Shown here: positions 14,758 through 22,707 of the stretch, piece after piece
Position numbering within the stretch: position 1 is the stretch's first letter
Layout: each line of letters opens with the position of its first letter
IMG/VR virus record: IMGVR_UViG_3300017818_002812
Span: 1-39,892 of that record
Length of the DNA: 39,892 bases
Origin: a virus
Reading direction: 5' to 3' (one strand)
Program-made: the position numbers and the translations under genes
The notes under the pieces: model-generated
Told to the model about the DNA's origin: nothing
What the model saw: only the letters and a program-made list of their open reading frames with translations
Databases searched by the model: none

Positions 14758-16466
14758 GCTGCAACCTCACTAAAGTTCTTTATCTTCTTAAATTTAACAT
14801 GAGAGGCAAACTTCTCTGCGAATTGATCACCTCTGTGGCTGATAACGAAAATGTTGTCATCAGAGTTCAGGCCGTGTAAAGTCTCAATGAGGTTCTCAAT
14901 ACCAACTCCATCAAGTGCACCATCAAGTGTCTCGTCAAGAATTAGCAGATTGGTCGATACTGAGTTTCTCAGTTTTGCAACCGATCTCCAGGCAAGCATA
15001 ATAGATAAGGTAATTCTCAGCTTCTCCCCTTCGGAGAATGAAGCATACGAGAATGTGTCACGGAACCTAGATTTGATTACCTCATTGAAATTTTCATCCA
15101 GCTGGAAATCAACGAACAGATCAAATGCGGCGAGGTATTTGTTGATCAGCTTATTCATTACTGGAATATATTGTGCGATGATTCTACTCTTAATGCCACC
15201 GTCTTTCAGAATGGTAGATACCACATTCAGAGTAGTCTGCTCATCTAAGAGTTCTTTCCTTTCAGATTGATACGTCGATAACCTTTCCTGTAGTCCTTTG
15301 AGGGTCGATGTATCGACGTCTTCAACCTCTTTCTCTGCGGCGAGTAGTTCTTCACGGAAAGCATTGAGCGCACTCTTAGAAGACTTGATTTCGGCCTTAA
15401 TTTCTGAGGTTTCGAAACTCTTTTCTTGGATTTGGTCTTGCACCTTACTAATTTCATCAAGCCTTTCTTGATACCTTTTGATCTGTTCTGCAATATCGTG
15501 TAGGCCAGATTCGATTTCCAAATTCCGCTTTGATTTTTCTTCCACAACATTATTCTTAAAATCATGGTCAATTCCCTGTTTACAGGTTGGACAGTTATCG
15601 TTGTCGTGATAGAACCTCAATTCCTTTTCGATTGCCTTATTTTTTGTCTCGAGGTCTTGTTTCAATCGACCAGCCTCTGTAAATTTTTCTTTTACAGTTA
15701 CCTTGTCATCGATTGTGGCATATAGCTCTTGCATATCATCATTGATCTTACAAATCAACTCATTCTTTTCTTCGATAGAATTGATATGTGTAGTCATCTT
15801 ATCACGGATCTTTTCGACCTCAGTCTCTCGGATCTTACGGATCTTATCGTTATTGTCTTCGGTGAGAGCAATATTGGATTCTACGATTTCAACCTGATAA
15901 GAGTTTTCGTTGATAGCATCTTTATTGTTGCTGAGTCTTTCTTTTGCCAAAATACCCATGGTACTGAACACCTGAATATCGAGTAGATCTTCGATGATTT
16001 CTCTGCGGGCTTGAGCAGGCAATTCCATAAAGGGTACATAAGTTGCACTACCCAAAACAACAATTTGGTTGAAAGATTTATAATTGATGCCGAGTATGTT
16101 CTGCTCAAGATACGTCTGGTAGTCTCGTTTGGCTGCATCTTGGTCAATCAATTCACCGTTCTTCATTATCTCAAATACAGCAGGTTTGATTCCTCTGCGT
16201 ATGAAATACTCATGACCACTGACCGTGAATTCAATCTCTACCACCATTCCCTTTTGGTTGATTGAATTTACTAGCTGTGGTTTATTGATTTTCCGAAATG
16301 GTTTGCCATAGAGCCCAAACACAATTGCATCAAGTAATGTTGATTTACCACTACCGTTGGTACCACTGATAAGAGTGGTGGGACTCTCATCCATTTCAAT
16401 TGTAGTGAACGTATTCCCCGTCGATAAGATATTTTTATATCTCACACGTTTAAAATTTATTCTCAT
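14754..16466 (-). CDS. 46: Recombination nuclease large subunit, SbcC/Rad50-like (gp46)
   Basis: ATPase of the gp46/gp47 complex that resects DNA ends for recombination-dependent replication and host DNA degradation. It is 570 residues (T4 560). Walker A is SGTNGSGKSTLL (34-45); two coiled-coil arms flank the zinc hook CPTC (about 292-295); the ABC signature region (ASFSEGEKLRITLS) and Walker B (LLILDETLDGALD) are near the C-terminus, followed by the VISHR switch. It overlaps FkbM and follows gene 47 by one base. Confidence 0.97.
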   Translation of the reverse strand: MRINFKRVRYKNILSTGNTFTTIEMDESPTTLISGTNGSGKSTLLDAIVFGLYGKPFRKINKPQLVNSINQKGMVVEIEFTVSGHEYFIRRGIKPAVFEIMKNGELIDQDAAKRDYQTYLEQNILGINYKSFNQIVVLGSATYVPFMELPAQARREIIEDLLDIQVFSTMGILAKERLSNNKDAINENSYQVEIVESNIALTEDNNDKIRKIRETEVEKIRDKMTTHINSIEEKNELICKINDDMQELYATIDDKVTVKEKFTEAGRLKQDLETKNKAIEKELRFYHDNDNCPTCKQGIDHDFKNNVVEEKSKRNLEIESGLHDIAEQIKRYQERLDEISKVQDQIQEKSFETSEIKAEIKSSKSALNAFREELLAAEKEVEDVDTSTLKGLQERLSTYQSERKELLDEQTTLNVVSTILKDGGIKSRIIAQYIPVMNKLINKYLAAFDLFVDFQLDENFNEVIKSRFRDTFSYASFSEGEKLRITLSIMLAWRSVAKLRNSVSTNLLILDETLDGALDGVGIENLIETLHGLNSDDNIFVISHRGDQFAEKFASHVKFKKIKNFSEVAA

Positions 16467-16467
16467 A

Positions 16468-17529
16468 TTATAAGCTAAGTGCCTCTACATAAAGATCGTC
16501 AACCATCGATTTGATTTTGCCTTTATCGATTGACGTTTCAAGTGAATCAATATAATTGTGTAGAATTTCTTTCGTGTCTTTGGTCTCGTCAAGTATTTCT
16601 TCGACACCAGAAGACTCAAGATTGAGTGCATCGTCTATGGCCTTTACGTCGGCCGCACCTTCATCATTTAATTTGCTCATGAAAAGGTCATAGAGGTAAG
16701 CGTTTGTTCGATTCTTAATAATGACCTTGATATATGTATCTTTGAGCATTGAGGTATCAAGCGATGCAATCTCTTCAATGGTCATATCTTCGTCGTCATA
16801 ATCAATTTTATGGAACATTCGATTCGGGTTCTCAACCTTGATCATCTCACGAGTCTCAGTATCGAATACATGGAATCCTCTCGAGCCACCATAATCAGAC
16901 CAAGTCATTTCATAAGGTGCACCAAGATACTCTAGGTTTTGGTAACGAGATGGATGGTGAAAATGGCCAGAATAGACATTCTCAAAATTCTTAAATAATT
17001 TCAAATCAAGGCCGTGAGCACACACCGAACCCTTCATCATTTCGAAGCCTTTCATTTCTAAATGACCCATCACTACATTAGCATCAGAGTTTGCAACCAT
17101 ATCGAGGTTGTATTCTGCATTCTCTTTACTGATCCAAGGAAGCATTAAAAATTTGGTCGAACCGAGTTGTAGGTGCTCTGCCTTATCCTCGTAGAGTTTG
17201 AATGATGGGTATTCTTGAAGCAGAAGCTTCATCGAGTTGACATCATTGGTGTTTGTATAATAGGTATCGTGATTCCCAATCAACGCATGAAAGTCGATGT
17301 TTCTCTTAGCAATTTCATCAAAAAGAAACTCACGGCCACGCTTCAAACTCAAATAATTAACATACTTTCGACGGTCGAATGTGTCACCAAGATCGAACAC
17401 TGTGGTGATACCATGCTCGTCAAGGTAGGGAAAGAATACCTCTAAGAAAAACTTGCGCTGGAAATCAGCAAAGATTCTACTGTCACCTCGAGCCCCAATA
17501 TGAATATCTGTTACAATTGCAATTTTCAT
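16468..17529 (-). CDS. 47: Recombination nuclease small subunit, SbcD/Mre11-like (gp47)
   Basis: Metallophosphoesterase nuclease partner of gp46, 353 residues (T4 339). Phosphoesterase motifs in order: TDIHIG (residues 7-12), DLGDTFD, IGNHDT, a GHLEM segment, and SGHFHH. All metal ligands seem present. It follows gene 55 by 7 bases and precedes gene 46 by one base, giving operon 55-47-46-FkbM (transcription leftward). Confidence 0.97.
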   Translation of the reverse strand: MKIAIVTDIHIGARGDSRIFADFQRKFFLEVFFPYLDEHGITTVFDLGDTFDRRKYVNYLSLKRGREFLFDEIAKRNIDFHALIGNHDTYYTNTNDVNSMKLLLQEYPSFKLYEDKAEHLQLGSTKFLMLPWISKENAEYNLDMVANSDANVVMGHLEMKGFEMMKGSVCAHGLDLKLFKNFENVYSGHFHHPSRYQNLEYLGAPYEMTWSDYGGSRGFHVFDTETREMIKVENPNRMFHKIDYDDEDMTIEEIASLDTSMLKDTYIKVIIKNRTNAYLYDLFMSKLNDEGAADVKAIDDALNLESSGVEEILDETKDTKEILHNYIDSLETSIDKGKIKSMVDDLYVEALSL

Positions 17530-17536
17530 TCACACC

Positions 17537-18010
17537 TCATTTTTTGTTTTTAGACTCAAATTCCTTAATGAACTCTGCAATGTATTCGGGTGGTTCATTC
17601 AGTTGCACCTGAACGTCACTTGAATCCATGATAGCTGCTTCCGTCATCATTGCCTGAGAGGACTTGAACTTGATATACATTTGCTTCTTTTCTTTTTGGA
17701 TTCGACGAAGAAACGCAAACCAAATAATCTGTGTGAAATATGCGAAAGGATTTTCAGATTTCTCTGGGTCAAAATTGTGGATATATTGAATGCAGTTCTC
17801 AATACCATCAGAGATCATATCATCCTTATAAGAATAGCCAGAGAAGTTAGGTTTCGTTGCAAGTCTGGTTGAGATTAGAAAAATACACTCCCCGATATAC
17901 TCTGGAATTTTAGGATTGGGTTCACCAGAATCTTCAGCCTCTTTACAGGCCGCTTTGTAATCGATGAGGGCTTGCAGTAAACTTTTATTGTTTACATAGT
18001 TCTTAGCCAT
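17537..18010 (-). CDS. 55: Late-transcription sigma factor (gp55)
   Basis: Directs host RNA polymerase to TATAAATA late promoters together with gp33 and the gp45 clamp. Started at the ATG at 18010 (GGAGG upstream) it is 157 residues, against 185 in T4. The central part (FDPEKSENPFAYFTQIIWFAFLRRIQKEKKQ) is a sigma region 2-like helix recognisable in gp55 proteins. Exact TATAAATA boxes found elsewhere in this window show the system is intact. It has its own sigma-70 promoter. Confidence 0.92.
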   Translation of the reverse strand: MAKNYVNNKSLLQALIDYKAACKEAEDSGEPNPKIPEYIGECIFLISTRLATKPNFSGYSYKDDMISDGIENCIQYIHNFDPEKSENPFAYFTQIIWFAFLRRIQKEKKQMYIKFKSSQAMMTEAAIMDSSDVQVQLNEPPEYIAEFIKEFESKNKK

Positions 18011-18045
18011 TATTACCTCCAATGCGATATTAAAATTAGGGTATC

Positions 18046-18074
18046 ATTTTACACCAGATTCGGCTAAAAGTCAA
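18046..18074 (-). promoter_or_regulatory. Sigma-70 promoter for gene 55 operon
   Basis: On the minus strand TTGACT (18074-18069), 17 bases, TAAAAT (18051-18046). It lies in the 72-base gap between uvsW and gene 55. Confidence 0.8.
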
Positions 18075-18082
18075 CAACTATT

Positions 18083-19576
18083 TTAGATATCGATTGTATA
18101 GATTTTGAATTTGAACTGTTCGTTCGAGTAGATGTCGATGCGCTGTCGAAAGTGCTTGAGTGTGTAGTTCTGAAATGACCCTACACTGAGGTCATCAGTA
18201 ATGTCATAGAGTGTTGCCTTGTCTGATCCATTACCTTTTCGTAGTGTTCTACCGATACTCTGAAGTACCTTGATTTCTGATTTACTGCTTGATGCAAAGA
18301 TTACATTATCAAGCCGACGCAAATTAACCCCAGTACTAAATACTCCATAAGAGGCAAGAATGTCATGTTTCTTATCAGGATCATTTTCAACCAAGTGTCT
18401 AATTCTTTCACGTTCCTCTCCCTTTGTTCCACCGTAAATGAAATGTAGCTCTCTACCCTCCTTCCTTAGAAGAGGCTCCAGAATCTTGCCATGTTTCTCC
18501 ACGAGATCAAATAAAATCAAATTATTTTGACCTTCTAGGCTATGAACGAGATTCTTAATGAAGTTATTTCGTTTCTCGTGATTGACAATGAACTCTCTTT
18601 CAGCCGGGTATTTCCTGCTGTTATCTTTCACCTGTCGCAGTGCATCTTTGAACACCTTGCGCGTGTCATTAGAGTGTGAGAGAACAATCGCCTTGACTTC
18701 AAAATCAGCAACGGTACCATCTTCCATTAGGTCTTTCGTTGCAACATATCTTTTCACTTCGCCGAAACACCCCTCCAGCACCATCTGGTGAGTTTTACTT
18801 TCAGATGATTTTAATGTGCCCGTAAATCCGTGTCGGTACTCACAGTCGACTAATTTTTCCATTATTGTGGTGAGAGATTTGGCTTGGAATGTGTGTGCCT
18901 CATCACCCAACACCACTCTAAATTGTGCAAACCAATCTTTTGGTTGTTTCACAATCGACTGCCACGTGCTGATCACAATAGGTGATTTGGTATTCTTATC
19001 AATACCACCTTGGATTCGGTAAATCAAACTCTCGTCACAACCATAATCCATAAAATCCCCGGCCATCTGGTGCACCAGAGATATTGTAGGTACAATGATT
19101 AGGGTGCGATGGCCAAACGCCTGGTAATAATGCTGCTGGATCAAATAAATGATCAATGATTTACCCGATGATGTGGGGCTTAATGACAGAGATCGTCGCT
19201 TGCGGAGTGCATTGACCACATAATCATTCTGATAATCACGAGGTATGAATTTGCAGTTGATCTCTTTTGCCAACTCGATACCGTAATCATCGTCGATCTT
19301 TTCATCTAAGCCGATCTCATCTGGTACATTCAGGTGATAGTCTCGGGCTTCGCAAAATTCTCTCAGTTTGGGTAATAGACCCACATAAAGAGTTGGTCTC
19401 ATGGGTTGATACAAACGAATGGTGCCATCCCAAACACGTGCTCTCACCTTAGGGTTGAATTGCCACCCTTCAGGTTTGAACGAAAAGTATTCGGAAATTT
19501 CTTGTCGAATGCCTGGATCAGCAGTAACTTTCATGTGAACTGAATTGATATATTCGACGTTGACCACGTCACCCAT
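18083..19576 (-). CDS. uvsW: RNA-DNA/branch-migration helicase UvsW
   Basis: SF2 helicase that unwinds R-loops and branched DNA, switching origin-dependent to recombination-dependent replication. It is 497 residues. An N-terminal DNA-binding region precedes Walker A PTSSGKS (134-140), motif Ia TISLVHQ, the DEAH box (225-228), GFTGTL (motif III) and the C-terminal motif VI IGRTLRKG. An exact TATAAATA late box lies 34 bases upstream, matching the known late control of T4 uvsW. The AAAGG site fits the ATG at 19576. Confidence 0.95.
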   Translation of the reverse strand: MGDVVNVEYINSVHMKVTADPGIRQEISEYFSFKPEGWQFNPKVRARVWDGTIRLYQPMRPTLYVGLLPKLREFCEARDYHLNVPDEIGLDEKIDDDYGIELAKEINCKFIPRDYQNDYVVNALRKRRSLSLSPTSSGKSLIIYLIQQHYYQAFGHRTLIIVPTISLVHQMAGDFMDYGCDESLIYRIQGGIDKNTKSPIVISTWQSIVKQPKDWFAQFRVVLGDEAHTFQAKSLTTIMEKLVDCEYRHGFTGTLKSSESKTHQMVLEGCFGEVKRYVATKDLMEDGTVADFEVKAIVLSHSNDTRKVFKDALRQVKDNSRKYPAEREFIVNHEKRNNFIKNLVHSLEGQNNLILFDLVEKHGKILEPLLRKEGRELHFIYGGTKGEERERIRHLVENDPDKKHDILASYGVFSTGVNLRRLDNVIFASSSKSEIKVLQSIGRTLRKGNGSDKATLYDITDDLSVGSFQNYTLKHFRQRIDIYSNEQFKFKIYTIDI

Positions 19577-19607
19577 GATTTAGATAAACCTTTCATTGCC
19601 GTTTTAC

Positions 19608-19832
19608 CTATTTATACCTCTTGGAAAAATAGGAACGGAGCAGAAAGATTCTAGCGTAAGCCACAACAGTGAATCCAATTGTGGTCATGATACTGATTGT
19701 CACTGGGTCGAGAATTTTCCAGACCTCTATGAAGGTATAGAGCATCAAAAGATTTAGCGGATAGTTAATTACAATGCCGGTAATTACCTGAGTGAATGTC
19801 TCTTTGTGAATTCGCTTAGTTTGCTCTTTCAT
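19608..19832 (-). CDS. Small two-helix membrane protein (uvsY.-1/-2 position)
   Basis: A 74-residue protein started at the ATG at 19832, which overlaps the uvsY stop as TGATG. Two hydrophobic helices are seen (about residues 14-35, with an INYPLNLLMLY core, and 42-62), with a basic C-terminus (FSKRYK). It resembles small two-TM proteins common in phages (with a conserved AR-x-FLLRS-type second helix end). It occupies the place of the small uvsY.-1/.-2 genes of T4 between uvsY and uvsW. Function unknown. Its last codons contain the late promoter of uvsW. Confidence 0.78.
   Translation of the reverse strand: MKEQTKRIHKETFTQVITGIVINYPLNLLMLYTFIEVWKILDPVTISIMTTIGFTVVAYARIFLLRSYFSKRYK
19610..19617 (-). 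promoter_or_regulatory. T4-type late promoter box for uvsW
   Basis: Exact TATAAATA on the minus strand overlapping the stop codon of the small membrane gene; the uvsW ATG follows 34 bases later. T4 uvsW is known to be a late gene, and gp55/gp33/gp45 are all encoded here. Confidence 0.82.
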
Positions 19833-20269
19833 CAATAATCGCCGGACTGGAATTTCATTACATCCAGCATATTCTTAATAATGAAATTGCGAGAGTGAAT
19901 CATCTTAATGATGTCTTCGAAATAAGATGCTCGAGCAGTATGATAGTCAATCTTTAAACTGTGCTGGATGATATCTTTATCTGCCTGGATATATTTGTCG
20001 ACCTCATTTCGCAAAACCTTTTTCTGGTATGGTCTCCAGCCACGATCTTTCAGATCCTCTTCAGCCATAGACCCATCATAGTATTCTCGTTTGTCGTGTT
20101 CTAATTGCTTGTATTCTGCTTTCAATTTCTTAATACGCAAAACTTCTTTGAAATACATATTATAGTATTTGCTGTGTAGTTTGGGTATTCGACGACTTTC
20201 AGATACGAGATCGGTTTCATCAATCGGTGCATCCTTTGACCACATTTCACTTATGTCTTCAGTACTCAT
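19832..20269 (-). CDS. uvsY: Recombination mediator UvsY
   Basis: Loads UvsX recombinase on gp32-covered ssDNA. It is 145 residues (T4 137). Landmarks shared with the family are the N-terminal EDISEMWSKDAPID then LHSKYYNMY, the RIKKLKAEYKQL helix with the DKREYYDG motif, and the C-terminal NFIIKNMLDVMKF. Order uvsY - small gene - uvsW is conserved with T4. It follows the 2OG oxygenase gene by 9 bases and would be co-transcribed from the promoter at 20830. Confidence 0.92.
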   Translation of the reverse strand: MSTEDISEMWSKDAPIDETDLVSESRRIPKLHSKYYNMYFKEVLRIKKLKAEYKQLEHDKREYYDGSMAEEDLKDRGWRPYQKKVLRNEVDKYIQADKDIIQHSLKIDYHTARASYFEDIIKMIHSRNFIIKNMLDVMKFQSGDY

Positions 20270-20278
20270 TATAAACTC

Positions 20279-20821
20279 CTAGTGCCAATCCTCATCTAAT
20301 GGTCGGGGAGGTCCGTAAATCCATGTGATAAGGGAATATCGAACTCCCTTGGTAACCGGTGTTACCCTGTGCCTCATATTAGAAGGGAAGATGGTTAGAT
20401 CACCAAGATGTCTAAACGGTTCCATTCCAAACCCAGCAACCTGTAATTTTCCACCTTCATAATTTTCTGGCTCTGACAGCTGAACGACCATTGTAAGCTT
20501 TCTTTGATGTTCTCTTTTCTCTAAAACATCTGAATGCCATATAAATTTACCACCAGTATTATATCGTAGAAGATGTACTTCGCCGATATGGGTGATATCC
20601 ATACCATCGTTATATTCTTGGGCTGCTTTGAATAGCAAGTCCTTTACGGACTGATCGTTGATTTCGATACAGTCTACTTGTCGAGTCATAGGATCATATA
20701 TCGTAGGCCAGTTGGGTTGGGTCTGAATATGACCTTTGAACCAACTCGATCCTGTTCGGAATGCTAAAATCTCATCGACAAATTTTTGATCAAAGTGCTT
20801 GTATAGAATTACTGGTTTCAT
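20279..20821 (-). CDS. 2-oxoglutarate/Fe(II)-dependent oxygenase
   Basis: A 180-residue double-stranded beta-helix dioxygenase of the prolyl-4-hydroxylase/PiuC type. The iron triad is His96-x-Asp98 (WHSDV) and His151 (MRHRVTP), with the 2OG-binding Arg161 ten residues on; all are intact. The GGKLQ strand is typical. Substrate unknown: protein, nucleic-acid or small molecule hydroxylation are all possible. It is transcribed from a perfect promoter so close to the ATG that the mRNA would have only about 2 leader bases and no ribosome site. It lies directly before uvsY. Confidence 0.92.
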   Translation of the reverse strand: MKPVILYKHFDQKFVDEILAFRTGSSWFKGHIQTQPNWPTIYDPMTRQVDCIEINDQSVKDLLFKAAQEYNDGMDITHIGEVHLLRYNTGGKFIWHSDVLEKREHQRKLTMVVQLSEPENYEGGKLQVAGFGMEPFRHLGDLTIFPSNMRHRVTPVTKGVRYSLITWIYGPPRPLDEDWH

Positions 20822-20829
20822 AATTCATC

Positions 20830-20858
20830 ATTATATCAAGTTTTAACCAGGCTGTCAA
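20830..20858 (-). promoter_or_regulatory. Sigma-70 promoter for the 2OG oxygenase-uvsY operon
   Basis: Perfect consensus on the minus strand: TTGACA (20858-20853), 17 bases, TATAAT (20835-20830). The TGA of the -35 box is the stop codon of the tail-tube-like gene (20857-20855). Only 8 bases separate the -10 box from the ATG, so the message would be nearly leaderless. Confidence 0.92.
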
Positions 20859-21346
20859 CGATTAATTTTGTTCACTTTAAAATCATCATATCGAAATGAG
20901 ACATTTGCCTTTGGGTATGTGATATCAGATTGAGATATATCGAGTTCGACACTCGACATACTTGTGGGGAATGCGTTTGTGAATACGAATTCTATGTTCG
21001 GGTTTTTGTGGCTGTTTTGAATGATCACCCGAATATCACTTACAATACCAGCTTTACTACTCTCAAGAGCCTTATACTGATTGCTATCATCGGGGAAACC
21101 AATACCTTCGAGCCAACCCAAAATCTCAAGATAGTTATTCATATCTTCGTCGACGACAAAGCTGAGGTCTAGGTCACCATAGGTGACACGATCACCGGTC
21201 GCATACAGTGCCTTTAGTGGATTTGCTACCTCGACCGGAGAGGTAGAGATATCCGGGATCGTAAGAGTCTGTGTGAAGAACTCTACGTTTGGCAATCTCT
21301 CAATTGAGATTGTAAATGATGCCGGTGATAGGTAGTTAGTAATCAT
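20855..21346 (-). CDS. Tail-tube-like structural protein (gp19/gp54-type)
   Basis: A 163-residue protein that looks like the tail-tube fold. The best part is GDRVTYGDLDLSFVVDEDMNNYLEILGWL with a following RVIIQNSHKNPNIEFVFTNAFP: in T4 the matching part of gp54/gp19 has ITGRELDPLVLSFRMDSEASNY then a similar strand with a FTGCIP turn. Its end (ITYPKANVSFRYDDF) fits the last strand. A late box (21483-21490) lies upstream inside gene 52, as expected for a virion gene. Its ATG overlaps the gene 52 stop (ATGA). It could be tail tube, tube initiator or a baseplate/tail-completion protein. Confidence 0.62.
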   Translation of the reverse strand: MITNYLSPASFTISIERLPNVEFFTQTLTIPDISTSPVEVANPLKALYATGDRVTYGDLDLSFVVDEDMNNYLEILGWLEGIGFPDDSNQYKALESSKAGIVSDIRVIIQNSHKNPNIEFVFTNAFPTSMSSVELDISQSDITYPKANVSFRYDDFKVNKINR

Positions 21347-22707
21347 TTTTGATTCCGCAATTCGTCAAGGTCGGAGATAAACTGGTTCTTTGGTGTTTCT
21401 TTTTTCCAAAAGGCCAGGTCTTTCTTGGCTTGGGCAATTTCTTTTTTGAGATCTTTCACCATCTCATCGGTGAGGCTCATAATATTTATACGGAGCAGAC
21501 GATCAACATCAGTTTCCATTGCATCCGTGTTTTGAAGAATCTGCTTTCCAACCTGTGCCTTCTTTTTGTTTTTAAACTCAATTTGGTTATCCAGTACTGC
21601 TTGAATGAACTGAATCTTAATATTCAACCATCGGTTCAATTCTTCAAGTTCACTCTTTTTCAAATCAATTCGTTGAGACAAAACACCCAGACGATATTCG
21701 CAGAAGTCAGCAATCAGTTGTCGAGGGTCATCATATTCACGAAGTTTGCCATCGAAGTCGATCACAGTAAGGTTCTCCACAAACGACTTACTGAGCTTGA
21801 ATTTGGAAATGATCTTTGCATCATTCCATTTTGCTGATGTGACCTGTTTCAATTTTACTTCGAAACGGAAACCGTTCTTATCACATAGATCATCGTACCC
21901 GACGATATCACCATCTTCTTCGAGTTTATCCAAGACCTTTACATATGATTCTCGGTCGAACCCATAGGGTACCTCAGTAATCTGCATTACGGTCTTCGAG
22001 GTCTTCTCGTAGGAGCCATATGCAATCCACTTGTTGGGTGATTCAGGATCAGCCAAGACCTTGCCGGTAAAATCGGGAAACTTGATTTTGGGGTTTCGTG
22101 TAATCTTACCGAAGGTAACGTAGTCTTCGCACTTTTTGAGCAAATCTTTCGGGCATCGAGGTAAGATGTTAGTTGCAAATCCAGTTGCAATACCCTTCGT
22201 ACCATTTGCCAAAACCAGAGGGATTGTGGGTAGATAGAATGCCGGGGGTTCGTGTTCTGGGTCTTCGTGTTTCGGGGACAAATCAATGTCTTTAATGTAC
22301 CGGTCAAAGTTTTCGTGGAGTCGGGTGTAGACGTATCGAGGTGCACCAGCTTCTTGAATCAATCGTGTACCAAACGAACCACGACCTTCTACCAGGCAGA
22401 TATTGTTATTCCATTCTGCAGCCATTAACTGTCCAGCACCAGCAGCAGAGGATTCACCATGATTGTATCCATAATCAGAAATGATACCAGATACAGCAGA
22501 GACCTTTTTGAAATCTCGCTTGGAATTCATAATCGATGAGTAGAGGTAGAACCTCTGAACAGGTTTCATCCCATCAATCATGTTAGGGATTGCTCGAGCC
22601 TCTACGGTGTATTTGGCAAAAGACAACCACTCATTCTTGGCAACAGCCGAGATTGGGTAGTCGTTTGTATTGTTGACCTCTTCAGCAAACGCGGTGATAT
22701 CAACCAT
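21343..22707 (-). CDS. 52: Type II DNA topoisomerase medium subunit (gp52)
   Basis: GyrA/ParC-like DNA cleavage subunit, 454 residues when started at the ATG at 22707 (AAAGGAG 10 bases upstream); upstream in-frame extension is not supported. The winged-helix cleavage domain contains the KPVQRF motif and APRYVYTRL, where Arg124-Tyr125 is the likely catalytic tyrosine pair. It lacks the GyrA C-terminal wrapping domain, as in T4. Overlaps gene 39 by 8 bases. The tail-tube-like gene overlaps its end and a late promoter box lies inside its 3' part. Confidence 0.95.
   Translation of the reverse strand: MVDITAFAEEVNNTNDYPISAVAKNEWLSFAKYTVEARAIPNMIDGMKPVQRFYLYSSIMNSKRDFKKVSAVSGIISDYGYNHGESSAAGAGQLMAAEWNNNICLVEGRGSFGTRLIQEAGAPRYVYTRLHENFDRYIKDIDLSPKHEDPEHEPPAFYLPTIPLVLANGTKGIATGFATNILPRCPKDLLKKCEDYVTFGKITRNPKIKFPDFTGKVLADPESPNKWIAYGSYEKTSKTVMQITEVPYGFDRESYVKVLDKLEEDGDIVGYDDLCDKNGFRFEVKLKQVTSAKWNDAKIISKFKLSKSFVENLTVIDFDGKLREYDDPRQLIADFCEYRLGVLSQRIDLKKSELEELNRWLNIKIQFIQAVLDNQIEFKNKKKAQVGKQILQNTDAMETDVDRLLRINIMSLTDEMVKDLKKEIAQAKKDLAFWKKETPKNQFISDLDELRNQK
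21483..21490 (-). promoter_or_regulatory. T4-type late promoter box for the tail-tube-like gene
   Basis: Exact TATAAATA on the minus strand inside the 3' part of gene 52, about 137 bases before the ATG of the tail-tube-like gene. This would allow a virion gene to be expressed late from within an early operon. Confidence 0.68.
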
